From positions 1-64,000 of the forward strand of contig CAYUPI010000030.1 of NCBI GenBank assembly GCA_964446585.1: 64,000 nucleotides of DNA, written 5' to 3'. Under the pieces are notes generated by a model. The model was not told the origin of the DNA. It made no database searches and worked only from the letters and a program-made list of their open reading frames with translations. The position numbers were made by a program, and so were the translations under genes. This stretch comes from CAYUPI01 sp964446585 (GTDB taxonomy: Bacteria > Verrucomicrobiota > Verrucomicrobiia > Limisphaerales > UBA8199). Positions 17,446-33,416 of the stretch are shown piece after piece (position 1 is the stretch's first letter; each line of letters begins with the position of its first letter).

Positions 17446-18764
17446 TATTTCCGCGGCTTCTTCGCAGCGGACGGATCATCTTTATGCTGGTCCTGCGCTA
17501 GGAGGTTGTTCAGAACAATTTGAAGCCGAGCATGCGCGTTGCGGGCCTGGGAATCGGCGCTGTCGGCGGGAATCGGGATTTCGCGGAAGGGCGCGTCTTG
17601 CATGTCAAAGAGTTCTCCCGCGCTGTTCAGCTTCCAATGCGAGTCACGCACGTATCGCTCGCCGAACAACTGAATGTAAAGCCAGTCGCGGGGTTGACCG
17701 CGCTGACCTCGAATTTGAGGGGCAAAGCTGTGGCCGTCTAGGGTCACACCCGCTGGCAATTTGGCGCCGGCAATCTCGCAGAGGGTGGGAAAGAAGTCGG
17801 TGAAGTCCACCAGATCCGTCTTGACCTTGCCGATCGGCGTCGCGCCGGGCCAGCTTACAATCAAAGGCACGCGGCTGCCTCCTTCGCGCATTGAGCCCTT
17901 AACCCCATCAACCATTCGCCCGTGGATTGTCCCCTGGTCGACACTCCCGTTGTCGCCAACAAACACGACGAGCGTATTTTGTCGAAGCTTCAGGTCATCC
18001 AATTCGGCCATGAGTTTTCCGACCAGCTTGTCCATGTAGATGATATTGTCTCGGTAAAGTGTGGGCTCGTCCTTTGCGCCGGGCGCGCTGTCAGGCGTGC
18101 GGAGGGTCGGGCGGTGGATCAGCGGCATTGGATAGTAGAGAAAGAATGGTCCAGCGCGGTGCCGGCGGATGAAATCGACTGCGAAATCGTGCAGGAGGTC
18201 TGGACCGTACTTGTTTTTCACATCGGCAAGGAATCGCCCGTTGTGATTGTAGCGCGGCTCCCAGTACCGCTCACCATGGTCCTGATCGAAACTAACACCC
18301 CAGATCATGAACTCGTCGAAGCCCCAGGCCCGGCCATCTTCCTTCGAGCTGAAGTGACTCAATTGCCGCCATTTGCCCGCCACCGCCGTCGCATAGCCCG
18401 CCTCGTGCAGCACTCGCGCGATGCTGACCTCTTTTTGTGGCGTGATGACGGGACCGGAGCTGTTGTCTAGGACGCCGGTGCGGAACGGGTAGCTGCCGGT
18501 CACGAACATCGCTCGCGACGGCGCGCATAGCGGAGCGGCGAAACAAAAATCAAATCGAACGCCGCTGGCCGCCAGCGCATCAATCTGCGGTGTCATAAAC
18601 GCACCGCCGTAGCAACCCACGCCCGGGAGACCGTAATCGTCAGCGAGGATGAAAATGATATTGGGTTTGGTCTCTGCAGCCTGCAGCGAGATCGCCAGAG
18701 CCGCGGAGCAACCCAATAGCGCGAAACGGTGCAGCCATTGTCGAATTCCTGGTTGAGTTTCCAT
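17445..18764 (-). CDS. Secreted sulfatase
   Basis: About 439 residues from the ATG at 18764, which places a signal peptide (RFALLGCSAALAISLQAAE) right before the conserved PNIIFILADDYG start of the alkaline-phosphatase-superfamily sulfatase domain. The formylglycine motif is CAPSRAMFVTG, matching C-x-P-S-R, so it needs a maturation enzyme to convert the Cys. Further family elements are the metal-site Asp/Asn pair (FVGDNGS) and the substrate-site GKW/GxxH region (AVAGKWRQLSH). It should hydrolyse sulfate esters, most likely on polysaccharides, in the periplasm or outside. The downstream secreted protein overlaps its stop by one base. The open frame extends upstream to 18866, but no signal peptide would result. 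Confidence 0.9.
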   Translation of the reverse strand: METQPGIRQWLHRFALLGCSAALAISLQAAETKPNIIFILADDYGLPGVGCYGGAFMTPQIDALAASGVRFDFCFAAPLCAPSRAMFVTGSYPFRTGVLDNSSGPVITPQKEVSIARVLHEAGYATAVAGKWRQLSHFSSKEDGRAWGFDEFMIWGVSFDQDHGERYWEPRYNHNGRFLADVKNKYGPDLLHDFAVDFIRRHRAGPFFLYYPMPLIHRPTLRTPDSAPGAKDEPTLYRDNIIYMDKLVGKLMAELDDLKLRQNTLVVFVGDNGSVDQGTIHGRMVDGVKGSMREGGSRVPLIVSWPGATPIGKVKTDLVDFTDFFPTLCEIAGAKLPAGVTLDGHSFAPQIRGQRGQPRDWLYIQLFGERYVRDSHWKLNSAGELFDMQDAPFREIPIPADSADSQARNAHARLQIVLNNLLAQDQHKDDPSAAKKPRK

Positions 18765-18933
18765 AGTCCCTCGAGGTCGTTTATCGCTTGCCGGAGTTTC
18801 GTGAGCACGCGGTGGATGGGCAAGAGCCAAATTATCCGAGTCCTCGTCGGCCACTGCCGCGCCCAACAGCTTCCAAGATCCAGCCTCCAGTCTTGAACTC
18901 CACCCTGCACTGAATTAGAACGCAGCCACTGTG

Positions 18934-20346
18934 ATGAACGAAAACAACGGCCTTGCCCTGGTTGCGCCGCGCGTGGTCCCGGTGCTCGACCCTGAGTTTC
19001 GCCCGGCAGTGCTTGCCCACCACTCCTTCCGCGAACAAGCGCTCGCCACAGGTCATCCAGTGCCCGTTCGACTGGCTCTTGAGCAGACCGATGGCTCAGT
19101 GTTTCGCTTTTCTACCGATGTCTTTGCTGAAGGCCATGAGCAGGCGCGCGGCAATTTCACGTTCCTCGAGCGCCTCGTCAAAGCAATGCTTTGGTCGCGG
19201 GGCGGATTTCGGATTTATTTTGATGGGCCGTCAACCCTGGCCCGGCAGTTGGAAAAACGCTGGCGCGAGACCCCCGCAGGCAAATTCGACTCGAACATAG
19301 TCGGCGAGCGAATGTTTGAGCACGGGCTCGAACTGCTCCAGACTCGGGACCTCCCGCCCGAACGCGCCCACACGCGGCCGCTGGGACGCCATCTGGAGGG
19401 TTGTCGCATTGGCTTTGATTTGGGTGGCAGCGATCGCAAGGTTGCTGCAGTGATTGACGGCAAAGTTGTCTTCAGCGAGGAAACGGCCTGGGACCCGTTC
19501 CCGCAGACGGATCCGCAATATCACTTCGACGGCATTATGGATTCGCTGAGAACGGCGGCGGCCCATTTGCCAAAGGTGGATGCAATCGGCGGCAGTGCTG
19601 CCGGCGTTTATGTGAACAACCGCGTCAAGGTCGCCTCTTTGTTCCGTTCGGTTCCCGCCGATGCGTTCAATCGCCGGGTGAAAGATTTGTTCTTCGAAAT
19701 CCAAAAGGCTTGGGGCGATGTGCCTCTGGAAGTGGTCAACGACGGTGAGGTAACTGCGCTCGCCGGTTCGATGGCATTGGGCAGGAACGCCGTCCTCGGC
19801 ATCGCGCTGGGCACAAGCACCGCCGGAGGCTACGTGAACGCCGACGGCAACATCACCTCCTGGTTAAACGAACTGGCGTTCGTGCCTGTTGATTACAGTC
19901 CGCAGGCTGCGGTGGATGAATGGTCGGGCGACTATGGCTGCGGAGCGCAGTATTTTTCGCAACAGTGCGTTGGACGGCTTATGCCGCTGGCGGGAATCGA
20001 ACTGCCCGCGACGCTGCCTTTGCCAGAGAAACTCAAGCACGTTCAGAAGCTGATGGCGAACGGCGACGAGCGGGCGGCAAGAATTTACCGGACGATCGGG
20101 ACCTATCTTGGTTACGGCGTCGCTCATTATGCGGACTTCTATGAGGTGCAGAATGTGCTGATACTGGGCCGCGTCACTTCCGGCGTCGGCGGCGACCTCA
20201 TGCTCGAGTGCGCGACAGAAGTGCTGGCTGTGGAATTTCCCGAGCTGCACGAACGTATTCACTTCCATGTGCCCGGCGAGACCGAGAAACGCCACGGTCA
20301 AGCTGTGGCGGCGGCGAGCCTTCCCGCCTTGCGGCCGTCCAGATAA
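18934..20346 (+). CDS. ROK-like sugar kinase/ASKHA protein with an extra N-terminal domain
   Basis: About 470 residues from the ATG at 18934 (a GTG lies one codon upstream). Residues about 165-465 have ROK-family features: the nucleotide-binding start IGFDLGGSDRKVA, VDAIGGSAAGVYVNN, VVNDGEVTALAGSMALG with the expected Asp, and ALGTSTAGGYV. A typical C-terminal Gly-rich motif follows (LGRVTSGVGGDLML). The usual zinc-binding CxCGxxGC loop of ROK proteins is not present; WSGDYGCGAQYF occupies a similar place. The first 160 residues precede the ASKHA fold and are not recognised. Substrate not known. The stop codon is one base from the stop of the convergent cytochrome gene. Confidence 0.7.
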   Translation: MNENNGLALVAPRVVPVLDPEFRPAVLAHHSFREQALATGHPVPVRLALEQTDGSVFRFSTDVFAEGHEQARGNFTFLERLVKAMLWSRGGFRIYFDGPSTLARQLEKRWRETPAGKFDSNIVGERMFEHGLELLQTRDLPPERAHTRPLGRHLEGCRIGFDLGGSDRKVAAVIDGKVVFSEETAWDPFPQTDPQYHFDGIMDSLRTAAAHLPKVDAIGGSAAGVYVNNRVKVASLFRSVPADAFNRRVKDLFFEIQKAWGDVPLEVVNDGEVTALAGSMALGRNAVLGIALGTSTAGGYVNADGNITSWLNELAFVPVDYSPQAAVDEWSGDYGCGAQYFSQQCVGRLMPLAGIELPATLPLPEKLKHVQKLMANGDERAARIYRTIGTYLGYGVAHYADFYEVQNVLILGRVTSGVGGDLMLECATEVLAVEFPELHERIHFHVPGETEKRHGQAVAAASLPALRPSR

Positions 20347-20347
20347 G

Positions 20348-22696
20348 TCACTTCTCGCTCGCCGAAAAATCCACTCGCTTCAGGCCCGATTCCTTGGGTA
20401 GCTCTGCCGGAAACGTTTTGATGCCAGGAGCTTCCTGCCAGCCATTGCCAAGGCCGGTGCCGTCCCAGGCGATGTCACCGCCGGGAATGTGCTGTTCCAC
20501 ATATGACCTGGCTGGGTGACGGCCGTTATCGCGGTAGAGGTTGTCGTGAATCAGGTTGTTGTCGGAGTTGGGCTCAATGTCGAGTTCCATCTTCCGTTTC
20601 GGAGCCGCCTGCGAGGTTAGAAAACTCATCATTTGGATGCCTTGTGAGTCATTGCCGAAGATCTGGTTCTGGGTCACTTCGGTGTGGTCTGCAGCCATAA
20701 TGAACATGCCCAGGCCCGGCGGCAGAAACGAAACAATGCTGCCAGGTTTGCCAAAGTTTTCGTGGTTGTTTTCCCAGCTCCGGTTGCCGACCACGCGCGT
20801 GTGCGCCGCGACTTTGGAAGGGTGGTTGGGCAGCAGGAAGACCAGAATCCCCGCTGTATTGTGGTGCGCGCTGTTGTTGGCAACGAGCGCCCGGACGGAA
20901 TTCTCGATTTCAATGCCGGCGACGTTGTGAAAGACCTCGTTATTGCGGACGAGGATGTCACGGCTCTGTCCCACGTAGATGCCGGCATCTTTCGCGCCGC
21001 TCACGACGCAGCCTTCCACCAGCACACTCTCACATTCGACCGGATATATGGCGTAGAGACCGGGATTATCCACGATCAGATCGCGATAGATAACGTGATT
21101 GGCCCGGTGGTTAACGACACCGTTGCCAGTGTAGTTGCGAATGAGGAATCCTTGCATCATGAAGTTGTCTCCCGAGCCCTGGACAGCGTCGCCAAGTTTG
21201 TCTCGGCCGTCAAGAATCGGCCGTTCACCATTCACCTGGAGGCCCACCAAACTGATTCCGGCCTTATCGACCATCACTGACTCATGATAAACCCCCGGAA
21301 GAATCTCGATGCGGCCGCCAGCAGGCGCGCGATCGATCGCGGCTTGAATCGATTCACCTGCCCGGACGGTGTAGCCGCCGACTTCAAGAGGGGGACCTTC
21401 TGGTAATTTCGTGACCCGCCTCCTGATGTCGGCGGCTACAGCGATCGGCCCAGGCATCGCCTTGGATTTCACCGCCACGATGGGCAGGCCCGAGGGCACG
21501 CGCGTCGGCGCCGCCGGAAGCAAGGATGTGTCGGTAAGCGCTTTCAGGAAAGCCACCAGATCGGCGGTTTCCTGGGGCGTCATATCGAACGCGCCGATCT
21601 TGTCGTCGATGTCCAGATTTTGATTTGGATACTTCCGGCCGCCGCCCTTCGCATAAAAGTCGATGACTTCCTCGAGAGTTGCAAACCGGCCATTGTGCAT
21701 ATACGGCCCGGCCAGGGCGACGTTCCGCAATGTCGGGACTTTGAACGCACCCTCCGGGCCCTGACCCGGAACTTTGGCGCGGCCTGGGTCATGCGCCTGG
21801 CCCGCGAGGTCCGGCACCCCGTTGACGCGGAAGCTGCCGTCCGAAAAATTCGGCAGGGCGTGACATTCAAAGCAGCGCGTCTTCAGTGAGCGAAAAAGCT
21901 GGAGGCCGTGCTTCTCAGAATCATTCAATACGGCAGGGTCGCCAGCAGCGTACCGATCAAATTTGGAGTTAAACGACAGCAGCGTCCGCTCGAAAGAGGC
22001 GATGGCTTTGGTCACGTTTCGAAAGGTGAGAGCTTCCTGCGGTTTGCCACCGAACGCCTCCTGAAACAGCCGGACGTACTCGGGCACGTTCAGCAATTCT
22101 TTGATTAACTCGTCCGCATTCTGGTTCATCTCGTGGGCGTCCTGGATCGGGCCTTCGGCCTGCTGCTCGAGGTCTCTGGCACGGCCATCCCAGAATTGGA
22201 CCGGGTTATACGCCGCGTTCCAAATGACAGGCGCGCGCCGCGGCAGGATGTCACCGCCGGTGCGCTCGGGACCAACGCCCCGGCCATGCAACCCCATGCT
22301 GGTCTGTCGGCCATCCGAGAATCCGAAGTCCGGATGATGACAGTGTGCGCAAGAAATCGTATTATCGCCGCTCAAAATCGGATCGAAATAAAGCAACTTG
22401 CCGAGGTTGACTTTGGCCGGGGTGATTGGGTTTTCCTCGATCGCTTTCATCCGCGGGAACGGCTGCTGCAAGCCCGTGGCGCGACGCTCGCCTTCTCGGT
22501 AAGGTTCGTTGGGCTGGTAGGCCCCTTCGCGAAACGTGTAACCAGGGATGGGCGCGGCCGCCACGTCGGCGAGCGCGTGCGATGAGCTGGGCCGAACGAC
22601 GGTCACCGCGGTGGCAAGACTGAGCGCGGGAACAAATCTTAAACGAATCATTCGAGCAATAACAGAGGAGAGATGAGTCCGAAACCTGGAGGTCAC
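20348..22696 (-). CDS. Di-heme cytochrome c peroxidase fused to a parallel beta-helix domain
   Basis: 782 residues with a signal peptide near residues 16-45. The N-terminal half is a MauG/CcpA-type di-heme peroxidase: CAHCH at 116-120 and CFECH near 272-276, with LGKLLYFDPILS and the RDLEQQAEGPIQ region typical of the family. From about 445 (GESIQAAIDRAPAGGRIEILPGVYHE) to the end is a right-handed beta-helix with many N-x-x-G-I turns (DAGIYVGQSRDI, VAGIEIENS, TAGILVFLL). In other bacteria a helix protein of this type is commonly encoded next to a di-heme cytochrome (the SO2930 pair), so the fusion joins known partners. The protein is periplasmic; its substrate is unknown. Confidence 0.85.
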   Translation of the reverse strand: MTSRFRTHLSSVIARMIRLRFVPALSLATAVTVVRPSSSHALADVAAAPIPGYTFREGAYQPNEPYREGERRATGLQQPFPRMKAIEENPITPAKVNLGKLLYFDPILSGDNTISCAHCHHPDFGFSDGRQTSMGLHGRGVGPERTGGDILPRRAPVIWNAAYNPVQFWDGRARDLEQQAEGPIQDAHEMNQNADELIKELLNVPEYVRLFQEAFGGKPQEALTFRNVTKAIASFERTLLSFNSKFDRYAAGDPAVLNDSEKHGLQLFRSLKTRCFECHALPNFSDGSFRVNGVPDLAGQAHDPGRAKVPGQGPEGAFKVPTLRNVALAGPYMHNGRFATLEEVIDFYAKGGGRKYPNQNLDIDDKIGAFDMTPQETADLVAFLKALTDTSLLPAAPTRVPSGLPIVAVKSKAMPGPIAVAADIRRRVTKLPEGPPLEVGGYTVRAGESIQAAIDRAPAGGRIEILPGVYHESVMVDKAGISLVGLQVNGERPILDGRDKLGDAVQGSGDNFMMQGFLIRNYTGNGVVNHRANHVIYRDLIVDNPGLYAIYPVECESVLVEGCVVSGAKDAGIYVGQSRDILVRNNEVFHNVAGIEIENSVRALVANNSAHHNTAGILVFLLPNHPSKVAAHTRVVGNRSWENNHENFGKPGSIVSFLPPGLGMFIMAADHTEVTQNQIFGNDSQGIQMMSFLTSQAAPKRKMELDIEPNSDNNLIHDNLYRDNGRHPARSYVEQHIPGGDIAWDGTGLGNGWQEAPGIKTFPAELPKESGLKRVDFSASEK

Positions 22697-22872
22697 GACC
22701 GATCATTAGGTCGTTGCCGATCACGTGTCAAGACGGTCATCGACGACGTTGCTCCATTGCTGTTGATTCGGGAACGTGGCGACTGGAACACAATCTGCTA
22801 GCGCGAAATTCTTCAGCAGGCGAAGGCTTTAGTGAAGTTCCACTTGCACAATCGATCCTATGAACGCACCTT

Positions 22873-29745
<6,873 letters not shown>

Positions 29746-29791
29746 GCGGATTAAACCATCAAATTATCGGCCGTATTGATTCGTCAACCTT

Positions 29792-31159
29792 ATGTCTGAC
29801 TCAGTCAAAATTTTGCTCGTGGATGACAAGCCGCAGAACCTTGCGGTACTCGAAACGGTTCTCGACGACTCGGACTATCACGTTACCAAGGCCATGTCCG
29901 CGCAGGAGGCTCTGGTGGCGCTTTTCGACACTGATTTTGCTTTGATCATCCTGGATGTGCAGATGCCGGGCACCACCGGTTTCGAACTGGCTCACATCAT
30001 CAAGGAGCGCAAGAAAACCAAAGACATCCCCATTATCTTTGTCACCGCTCATTTCGGCGAGGACCAGCACGTGCTCTCCGGCTACAGCGCCGGGGCGGTG
30101 GATTACCTCACCAAACCCATTAATCCAACGATTTTGAAATCGAAAGTAGCGGTGTTCGCCGACCTTTACCGGAAGTCCAAGGCCCTCGATGAGGCCAATC
30201 AATCGCTCCACAGACGAAATCAGGAACTCACCGCCGCCAACAAGGAACTGGAGGCATTCTCTTATACGGTCTCGCATGACTTGCGCGCGCCTTTACGGCA
30301 TGTCAGCGGCTTCATCCACCAGCTTGGACAGGACTCTGCCGGCCGCCTTGACGAACAGGGCCAGCGCTACGTGACTCTGATTCAGGATGCTGCCACGGAG
30401 ATGGGTAAGCTCATTGACCACTTGTTGGCCTTTTCGCGTATGGGGCGGTCGGAGCTCCACCTCACTACTGTGGACATGAACCAGGTGGTGCGCCAGGCCG
30501 TGAGCGACCTCAAACCCGAGCTGCACGAGCCCCTCGGCGCCCGTCCCTGGGTGTCCACTTGCGGACAGCAGGATTGTCCCGCTACACGCGGCGAGCGGCA
30601 CATCGAGTTGGACCTGGCCGCGCTTCCTGAAGTCCAGGCCGACCCCGCGCTCATGCGCCAGGTCTGGACCAATCTACTCTCCAATGCCGCCAAGTACACT
30701 CGGCCTCGCGACCCAGCCCGCATCGAGGTTGGTTGCCAGGAAAACTCCGCAGGAGAACACGTCTTCTTTGTCCGCGACAACGGGGTCGGGTTTGACATGA
30801 AATATGCCAGCAAGCTTTTTGGTGTCTTCCAGCGGCTTCATCGGCCGACGGAATTCGAAGGCACCGGCATTGGCCTGGCGAATGTTCGGCGTATCATCGC
30901 CCGGCACGGCGGCCAAACGTGGGCCGAGGCCAAGCCTGACCTTGGGGCCACGATTTCCTTTACCCTGCCTTGCCACAGCAGCGGCGCACGGTCCCGGCAC
31001 TCCATTGGCCACCAGCGTCCGACGGACTTCGCACAAAAGCTTGAACACAAGCCTTCCGCGTACCAAACTGCGGGCCGCGACTCAATTGGCGGCCCATGCA
31101 ATCCAGCTCCATCAAGCGAATCCTTCTCGTCGAGGATAACGACAATGACGTCGAGCTGA
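29792..31159 (+). CDS. Receiver-histidine kinase hybrid (REC-HisKA-HATPase)
   Basis: 455 residues. An N-terminal receiver (KILLVDDKPQN, phospho-acceptor Asp55, LTKPINP) is followed by a short coiled coil (NQSLHRRNQELTAANKELEA). A HisKA domain with SHDLRAPLRHVSGF (His162) and a HATPase with NLLSNAAKYT and GTGIGLANVRRI complete the order. This layout, like the Rcp/phytochrome-associated kinases, lets a phosphorylated receiver control kinase activity. It starts 46 bases after the giant kinase, so the two are likely co-transcribed and the receiver may take phosphate from it. The last 60 or so residues extend beyond the ATPase fold and their codons overlap the start of the next gene by 64 bases. 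Confidence 0.9.
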   Translation: MSDSVKILLVDDKPQNLAVLETVLDDSDYHVTKAMSAQEALVALFDTDFALIILDVQMPGTTGFELAHIIKERKKTKDIPIIFVTAHFGEDQHVLSGYSAGAVDYLTKPINPTILKSKVAVFADLYRKSKALDEANQSLHRRNQELTAANKELEAFSYTVSHDLRAPLRHVSGFIHQLGQDSAGRLDEQGQRYVTLIQDAATEMGKLIDHLLAFSRMGRSELHLTTVDMNQVVRQAVSDLKPELHEPLGARPWVSTCGQQDCPATRGERHIELDLAALPEVQADPALMRQVWTNLLSNAAKYTRPRDPARIEVGCQENSAGEHVFFVRDNGVGFDMKYASKLFGVFQRLHRPTEFEGTGIGLANVRRIIARHGGQTWAEAKPDLGATISFTLPCHSSGARSRHSIGHQRPTDFAQKLEHKPSAYQTAGRDSIGGPCNPAPSSESFSSRITTMTSS

Positions 31160-31548
31160 CCTTGGGAGTGCTCGCCAGGAGCGGAGCTGTCCTCCAATTG
31201 GATGTCGTTCACGATGGTGAACAAGCGCTGGACTATCTTCACCGGCGCGGCGCATACGCGGACCGGCCCACCGGCGAGCCGGTAGTCATTCTCCTCGATA
31301 TCAAGATGCCAAAGGTCAGCGGCTTGGAGGTCTTGCGCGAGATCAAGTCCAATTCCGCTTCCGAACGACTCAAGTCGATTCCCGTCGTCATGCTGACTTC
31401 CTCCCGCGAGGCCCACGATCTGCGGGAATCCTACCGGCTGGGGGCCAATGGCTACGTCGTCAAGCCCGTGGATGCTCGGCAGTTTGTGCAAGCCATCAAA
31501 AATCTTGGCACCTTTTGGGCCGAAACCAACGAACCACCGCCTCACTGA
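31096..31548 (+). CDS. Stand-alone response regulator (Rcp1-like receiver)
   Basis: A 150-residue single receiver without an output domain: IKRILLVEDNDNDVELT at the start, phospho-acceptor Asp68 in LLDIKMP, conserved Thr/Ser (VMLTSS) and Lys (YVVKPVD). The extended loop DYLHRRGAYADRPTGE is typical of Rcp1-like regulators that pair with phytochrome-type and REC-HisKA kinases. It begins inside the preceding kinase gene (64-base overlap, different frame), which points to coupled translation. It probably works by protein contact or as a phosphorelay intermediate. Confidence 0.92.
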   Translation: MQSSSIKRILLVEDNDNDVELTLGVLARSGAVLQLDVVHDGEQALDYLHRRGAYADRPTGEPVVILLDIKMPKVSGLEVLREIKSNSASERLKSIPVVMLTSSREAHDLRESYRLGANGYVVKPVDARQFVQAIKNLGTFWAETNEPPPH

Positions 31549-31580
31549 ACTGACGGTGCTCGGCAGTCGCTAATGGAGAA

Positions 31581-31943
31581 GTGAACCAGCCGGCCCCCAA
31601 AGTTTCAGCAGCCGATGTCGAGAGAGTGATTGCACGAGATTTCGCGCCTCAGGAAGTTGCCGTGGTCCGGGCAGCCCTGGCCGAGTACGGGAAAAAGGAA
31701 TGGCACCGAGAGCTGGATCGCGTCCGCTTGGCGATCCTGAAAATGGCCGCCGGTAACATTGATTGGCTGCGCACGGCGGTGGCTGTCGCCGAGCAGGACT
31801 TCCGCGACGTGCTCTGCGCCGCCGAGTATCCGAGATATATAAGAGAGGTTGGACCGTCAGATAAGAATCAGACGAAGCACCAACAAATCATCGAAGACGA
31901 CTGGAAACAGTATCGTTATTGGTTTGAAAGCAAAAAGGGCTAG
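31581..31943 (+). CDS. Small conserved-looking protein of unknown function
   Basis: 120 residues from a GTG at 31581, preceded by GGAGAA as a possible ribosome-binding site. It is acidic to neutral and mostly helical (EWHRELDRVRLAILKMAAGNIDWLRTAV region), ending in KQYRYWFESKKG. There is no signal, membrane or metal motif. Similar short proteins occur in many genomes without a known role; I do not recognise it. It follows the response regulator by 32 bases and may belong to the same transcript, but its codon pattern and content fit a housekeeping protein as well. Confidence 0.65.
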   Translation: MNQPAPKVSAADVERVIARDFAPQEVAVVRAALAEYGKKEWHRELDRVRLAILKMAAGNIDWLRTAVAVAEQDFRDVLCAAEYPRYIREVGPSDKNQTKHQQIIEDDWKQYRYWFESKKG

Positions 31944-32033
31944 CGGTCTGTTCGCGGTGGACGCCCATCTTCCCTTTCGTTGCAGTTCCCGGTTGCCGCC
32001 GCAACCAAAATCCTTCATAAACCGAGCCACAAT

Positions 32034-33416
32034 ATGCGCAAACCAAAAACTTCCGCGTTCATTACCAACCGACGACAGTTCCTCCGACGCACTGGCGCAG
32101 GGGCAGCCCTGTTTTATCTGGCTCCGCGCAGCCTGCTCCTTGCGGCGCCTCGAATGTCCGCCAACGACAAGGTCAACGTCGCCGGAATCGGGGTTGGAAG
32201 CCAAGGCGGGAGCGATACGAACGCGGTGGCGGCAGAAGGAGCTAGTATCGTCGCGCTATGTGATGTTGACTCCAAATACGCCGCCAAAACTTTCGCCAAA
32301 TATCCTAACGCGCGGCAGTTCGCTGATTACCGCATCATGCTCGACAAGATGGGGCGGGAGATCGACGCGGTCGTAATCGGCACGCCCGATCATACTCATG
32401 CGGTCATTGCGATGGAGTCGATGCGGCGCGACAAGCATGTTTATTGTGAGAAACCGCTGGCGCATAACATCCACGAGGTCCGATCGCTCATGGCTGCCGC
32501 GCATAAATACAAAGTGGTCACACAGCTCGGCAACCAGGGCCATTCCAGCGGAACGATACGCCAGCTCTGCGAGTGGGTGTGGGCAGGCGCCGTTGGCCCG
32601 GTGCACACCGTTCACGCCGGCTGTGACGCGTTCAAGAATGTTTATTGCCAGATTCCGAACCTGGACAAGGTGAACCAGCATTACGACGTCCCGCCCGAGC
32701 TTGACTACGAGCTGTGGGTCGGGCCGGTTCCGTTTGTTCCGTACACGCCGCTTTGGGTCCCCTGGAACTGGCGCGGCTGGCTGCACTTCGGGACCGGAAC
32801 AATCGGCGACTGGTTCTGTCATGTCATGGATCCCTCGTTCTGGGCGCTGGATCTGGACGCGCCCGAGAGCGTTCAGGCGGAGGTGACTGATTACGATGTG
32901 GTCAAGCATGGTCTCACTTATCCGCCGGCGACGAAAATCACCTTCCAGTTTCCGGCGAAGAACGGGCGAGGGCCCGTCACCGTCGTCTGGCACGACGGCA
33001 ACAACGTCGTCCCCCGGCCGCTCAGCTTCTCCGCCGACGACAAAATTCCTGGCACCGGGGCTGTTCTCTTTGGCGACAAGGGGATGATCGTGCACGGTTC
33101 GCACGGGGCCGGCGGCTGCTACCTGACTCCGGAAAAGCTCATGGACGAATACTCGGGCAAGAACGCCCCGCCTCACAACATCCCGCGCGTCAAGAATCAT
33201 CACTGGGACTGGCTGGACGCCATTAGCACGGGCCGGCAGGCAGGCTCGAATTTTGATTACGGCGGTCCGCTCACGCAGGCGGCACTGCTCGGCGCCATTG
33301 CTATTCGGTTCCCCTCTCAGACTCTGAAATGGGACAACAAGAAGCTGCGATTCACTAACAACAATGCCGCCAACGCTTTCGTCGCCCCTCCATATCGGAA
33401 AGGATGGAAGTTGTAG
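32034..33416 (+). CDS. Tat-exported Gfo/Idh/MocA family oxidoreductase
   Basis: About 460 residues from the ATG at 32034, chosen because it yields a twin-arginine signal (NRRQFLRRTGAGAALFYL). The NAD(P)-binding Rossmann start is VNVAGIGVGSQG, and the family motif EKPLAHN supplies the catalytic-region Lys. The C-terminal half with GWLHFGTGTIGDWFCHVMD is typical of the PVC Gfo/Idh/MocA proteins that carry Tat signals. The expected action is on sugars or sugar derivatives in the periplasm, with tightly bound cofactor. The stop overlaps the start of the downstream PIG-L deacetylase by 13 bases, so a linked role in amino-sugar or glycoconjugate metabolism is plausible. Confidence 0.9.
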   Translation: MRKPKTSAFITNRRQFLRRTGAGAALFYLAPRSLLLAAPRMSANDKVNVAGIGVGSQGGSDTNAVAAEGASIVALCDVDSKYAAKTFAKYPNARQFADYRIMLDKMGREIDAVVIGTPDHTHAVIAMESMRRDKHVYCEKPLAHNIHEVRSLMAAAHKYKVVTQLGNQGHSSGTIRQLCEWVWAGAVGPVHTVHAGCDAFKNVYCQIPNLDKVNQHYDVPPELDYELWVGPVPFVPYTPLWVPWNWRGWLHFGTGTIGDWFCHVMDPSFWALDLDAPESVQAEVTDYDVVKHGLTYPPATKITFQFPAKNGRGPVTVVWHDGNNVVPRPLSFSADDKIPGTGAVLFGDKGMIVHGSHGAGGCYLTPEKLMDEYSGKNAPPHNIPRVKNHHWDWLDAISTGRQAGSNFDYGGPLTQAALLGAIAIRFPSQTLKWDNKKLRFTNNNAANAFVAPPYRKGWKL

